From NCBI RefSeq assembly GCF_002215495.1, contig NZ_CP021378.1, positions 2,666,764-2,730,763 on the forward strand: a DNA stretch of 64,000 nucleotides. The letters run 5' to 3'. The DNA is from Porphyrobacter sp. CACIAM 03H1. Lineage in GTDB: Bacteria > Pseudomonadota > Alphaproteobacteria > Sphingomonadales > Sphingomonadaceae. The notes beneath the pieces were generated by a model, which saw only the letters and a list, made by a program, of their open reading frames with translations, had not been told where the DNA came from and made no database searches. Position numbers and translations under genes: made by a program. Each line of letters opens with the position of its first letter. Position 1 is the first letter of the stretch. Positions 61,959 to 64,000 of the stretch are shown here, piece by piece.

Positions 61959-63124
61959 AGCGCATCTGCTTCCTCTTCAACCACGACCAGACGCACCAGG
62001 TCGCGCATTCGCTGCCGATCGCGCTGGCACTGGCGGCGCGGGGCGGGCACCGGATCGTCCTTGCCTACGCCCGCGACGCGATTCGCGCCGAGATCGAGCG
62101 GCAGGCAGATCCAGCCCTGCTTGCCAGGGTCGAGCTGGTCAGGCTGGGACTGAAGCGAGCGGACACGCGGCTGCTGGCCGGCGCGCTCGAGCGGCTCGTG
62201 CCTGCCACCAAGCTGCTGATCTACCGCGACAACCTCGATTTCTTCCGCAGCTTCGATGCCGTGGTGGTGTCGGAAAAGACCACCCTCCTGCTCAAGACCC
62301 GCTACGGGCTCGATAACGTGAAGCTGATCCACACCCGCCACGGCGCGGGCGACCGGGCGATCGGGTTCAACCCCGAGAGCGCGGGTTTCGATCTGGTGCT
62401 GGTCTCCGGCCCCAAGATCCGGGACCGGCTGATCAAGGATGCGGGCCTGAAGCCGGAGCAGATTGCGCTGGTCGGCTATCCGAAGTTCGACCTGTGCGCG
62501 AACAACCGTTTCGCCGACAGCTTCCCCGCGCCGGAGCGGCCGACGGTGCTCTACAACCCCCACCCCTCGCCCAAGCTGTCGAGCTGGTTCCGGCACGGCG
62601 CGGCGGTGCTGGAGGCATTCCGCAATCAGGATCGTTACAACCTGATCTTCGCGCCGCACGTGATGCTGTTCGAGCGAAAGTGGGTGGTGACGGTCGACCC
62701 GCCGAGCCTCGCCCAGGTGGTCCCTCCGGGACCGGAATTCGCGCGCGAACCGCGCATCCACATCGACACCGGCAGCGCGGCGAGCAGCGACATGAGCTAC
62801 ACCAACCGCGCCGACATCTACCTCGGCGATGTCAGCAGCCAGGTCTACGAGTTCCTGCGCGCGCCCCGCCCCTGCCTGTTCCTCGACAGCCACGGCGTGG
62901 ACTGGCGCGGCGATCCCAACTACCTCCACTGGCAGGCCGGGCCGGTGCTGGAGAGCCCCGAGGGCCTGCTCGACGCGATCGATGCGGCGGTCGCCTCGCA
63001 TCCCGACTATGCGCCGGTGCAGCAGGCGCTGATCGATGCGACCTTCTCGCTTTCCGACCGCCCCTCGGCCGAGCGGGCGGCGGATGCGATCACCGCCTTT
63101 CTGGAAGGACAAAAGCGTGGCTGA
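61955..63124 (+). CDS. CDP-glycerol glycerophosphotransferase-like protein
   Basis: A 389-residue GT-B-type protein resembling the TagB/TagF glycerophosphotransferases of teichoic acid synthesis. Evidence: VKLIHTRHGAGDRAIGFN near residue 125, VLVSGPKIRDRLIKDAGL, VGYPKFDL, PTVLYNPHPSPKLSSWFRHG near 190 and the C-terminal DIYLGDVSSQVYEFLRAPRPC, in which the serines and glycine around DVSSQVYE match the donor-phosphate site of the family. No membrane helix is seen, so it would act peripherally at the inner membrane. It is translationally coupled to the nucleotidyltransferase upstream and overlaps the methyltransferase gene by 8 bp. The polymer or lipid it builds is unknown. Confidence 0.7.
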   Translation: MKRICFLFNHDQTHQVAHSLPIALALAARGGHRIVLAYARDAIRAEIERQADPALLARVELVRLGLKRADTRLLAGALERLVPATKLLIYRDNLDFFRSFDAVVVSEKTTLLLKTRYGLDNVKLIHTRHGAGDRAIGFNPESAGFDLVLVSGPKIRDRLIKDAGLKPEQIALVGYPKFDLCANNRFADSFPAPERPTVLYNPHPSPKLSSWFRHGAAVLEAFRNQDRYNLIFAPHVMLFERKWVVTVDPPSLAQVVPPGPEFAREPRIHIDTGSAASSDMSYTNRADIYLGDVSSQVYEFLRAPRPCLFLDSHGVDWRGDPNYLHWQAGPVLESPEGLLDAIDAAVASHPDYAPVQQALIDATFSLSDRPSAERAADAITAFLEGQKRG

Positions 63125-63896
63125 TCTTACGGCATTCTGGCGCTACGGCGTGGTCAAGACGCTGCGCAAATGGAAAGCGGCGGCGCTCTCGCCACTGATG
63201 GCGGGGCGCGGGGAAGCGGCGGTGCGCTCGGCCTACGGCGTGCTGATGGTCCCCAACTGGCAGGACACCACCTTCCGCTACTGCATCTTCGGCACCTACG
63301 GCCGCGACCTCGCCGACCTGCTGCTCGGCCAGCGCGAGCACTTCGTCTTCGTCGATATCGGCGCGAACCAGGGGCTCTATTCGCTCATCGCCGCGCAGAA
63401 CCCCACGTGCCGTCAGGTGATCGCCTTCGAGCCGGTCCCCGCTACCCATGCGCGCCTTGCCGCCAATGTCGCGCTCAATGGCGGGGCGGAGCGGACGGTG
63501 CTGCACCAGCTGGCGATCGCCGACAGCGTGGGCGAGGTGACGATCAGCGTGGCCGAAGGACACACCGGCACCGCGACGCTGGCCGGGCGCGAGAGCGGCG
63601 CACCTTTGGGAGGCGGGGTGACGATCCGCACCATTGACGCGCCGATGGTTAACCCGCTGCTGGCCGGTGACCTTCCGATGTTCGTCAAGATCGACGTCGA
63701 GGGGCTGGAGGCGGTGGTGATCGCCGAACTCGCCAAGACGGAGGCCTTCGCGCGCGTCGCCGCGATCTTCTACGAAGTCGACGACCGCTGGGCGAGCGCG
63801 GGCGAGATCGAGAGCCTCTTGCGCGCCTCTGGCTTCACCCGCTTTGCCAAATACGGGCGGGGCCACCACTACGACGTGCTGGCGACCCGCTCCTGA
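63117..63896 (+). CDS. FkbM-family methyltransferase
   Basis: A 259-residue SAM-dependent methyltransferase of the FkbM class. The SAM-binding loop is FVFVDIGANQGLYSL at about residues 76-90, with VIAFEPVPATHARLAANVAL after it and FVKIDVEGLEAVVI near 185. FkbM enzymes methylate hydroxyl groups on sugars and polyketides; in cell-surface loci they often cap or modify glycans. GTG 63117 overlaps the previous stop by 8 bp, and GAAGGA precedes it. Methylation of the product made by the upstream glycerophosphotransferase-like protein is a reasonable inference. The 3' end overlaps a convergent oxidoreductase gene by 28 bp. Confidence 0.85.
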   Translation: MADLTAFWRYGVVKTLRKWKAAALSPLMAGRGEAAVRSAYGVLMVPNWQDTTFRYCIFGTYGRDLADLLLGQREHFVFVDIGANQGLYSLIAAQNPTCRQVIAFEPVPATHARLAANVALNGGAERTVLHQLAIADSVGEVTISVAEGHTGTATLAGRESGAPLGGGVTIRTIDAPMVNPLLAGDLPMFVKIDVEGLEAVVIAELAKTEAFARVAAIFYEVDDRWASAGEIESLLRASGFTRFAKYGRGHHYDVLATRS

Positions 63897-64000
63897 GCAA
63901 CCGCCTCGGCGAGGGCGCGGCCCGAGAGCCATGCACCCTCGACCCTCGGGCTGTGCAGCCAGTCGCCCGCGATGCCGATCCCGAGATCCGGATTGTAGCG
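63869..64000 (-). CDS. C-terminal fragment of an FAD-dependent oxidoreductase (renalase-like), cut by the window edge
   Basis: The minus strand is open from the window edge to TAG at 63869-63871 and encodes 43 residues. They read YNPDLGIGIAGDWLHSPRVE, then a GAWLSGRALAEAVA block. This is the usual C-terminal FAD-binding end of small NAD/FAD-dependent amine-oxidase-like proteins (GDW...VE.AW.SG..LA). The start lies beyond base 64000. It converges on the FkbM gene with a 28-bp overlap. Only the family type can be stated. Confidence 0.7.
   Translation of the reverse strand, partial: RYNPDLGIGIAGDWLHSPRVEGAWLSGRALAEAVAQERVASTS

Overview
The window is GC-rich, gene-dense bacterial chromosome with short intergenic gaps and many 4-bp ATGA/GTGA/TTGA gene overlaps. 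Gene content (long TonB-dependent receptors, a flavin-dependent halogenase beside a receptor, a MoxR/DUF58/DUF4159/DUF4175 chain, a probable ethylmalonyl-CoA-pathway methylsuccinyl-CoA dehydrogenase, an ExoA/ExoY-type polysaccharide locus) suggests an alphaproteobacterium of the Sphingomonadales, probably Erythrobacteraceae. That placement is inference from gene content, not a database result. I see no tRNA or rRNA gene, no CRISPR array, no insertion sequence and no prophage.

Region 1 (1-17.8 kb) is a surface polysaccharide locus: an ExoA-like GT2 cut by the window edge, further GT2, GT4 and GT61 glycosyltransferases, an O-antigen ligase/polymerase-like membrane protein, a Wza-like outer-membrane lipoprotein, an ABC exporter and an ExoY-type initiating sugar transferase. 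A SleB-type cell-wall hydrolase translationally coupled to a Rap1a-like protein and a small membrane protein sit inside it.

Region 2 (17.8-28.6 kb, all minus strand) looks like one eight-gene operon: tldD, tldE/pmbA, DUF4159, moxR, DUF58, a BatA-like protein, DUF4175 and a large membrane protein. Most downstream junctions overlap by 4 bp.

Region 3 (28.9-41 kb) is mixed housekeeping: a small membrane protein, a HerA/DUF87-type ATPase, tandem MAPEG proteins, trxB, a tyrosine phosphatase, an orphan receiver protein, mcd, a TonB receptor and a second acyl-CoA dehydrogenase. A strong bidirectional terminator separates the last two.

Region 4 (41.1-50.3 kb) holds ArsR / beta-carbonic anhydrase / SulP (probably bicarbonate acquisition), a second ArsR, a divergent isopropylmalate/isocitrate-dehydrogenase-like protein, an SdsA-type alkylsulfatase and a DUF1800-DUF1501 pair.

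Region 5 (50.3-61.1 kb) is a beta-glucan utilisation locus: ExoP-like GH3 lipoprotein, MFS transporter, LacI regulator, GH16 beta-glucanase, TonB receptor and a divergent flavin-dependent halogenase. Two matching 18-bp LacI-type palindromes lie in front of the GH3 gene and in the receptor/halogenase divergent promoter region, so the locus can be read as one regulon.

Region 6 (61.1-64 kb) is a coupled nucleotidyltransferase / CDP-glycerol-glycerophosphotransferase-like / FkbM methyltransferase module, followed by the 3' end of an opposite-strand FAD oxidoreductase cut by the window edge.
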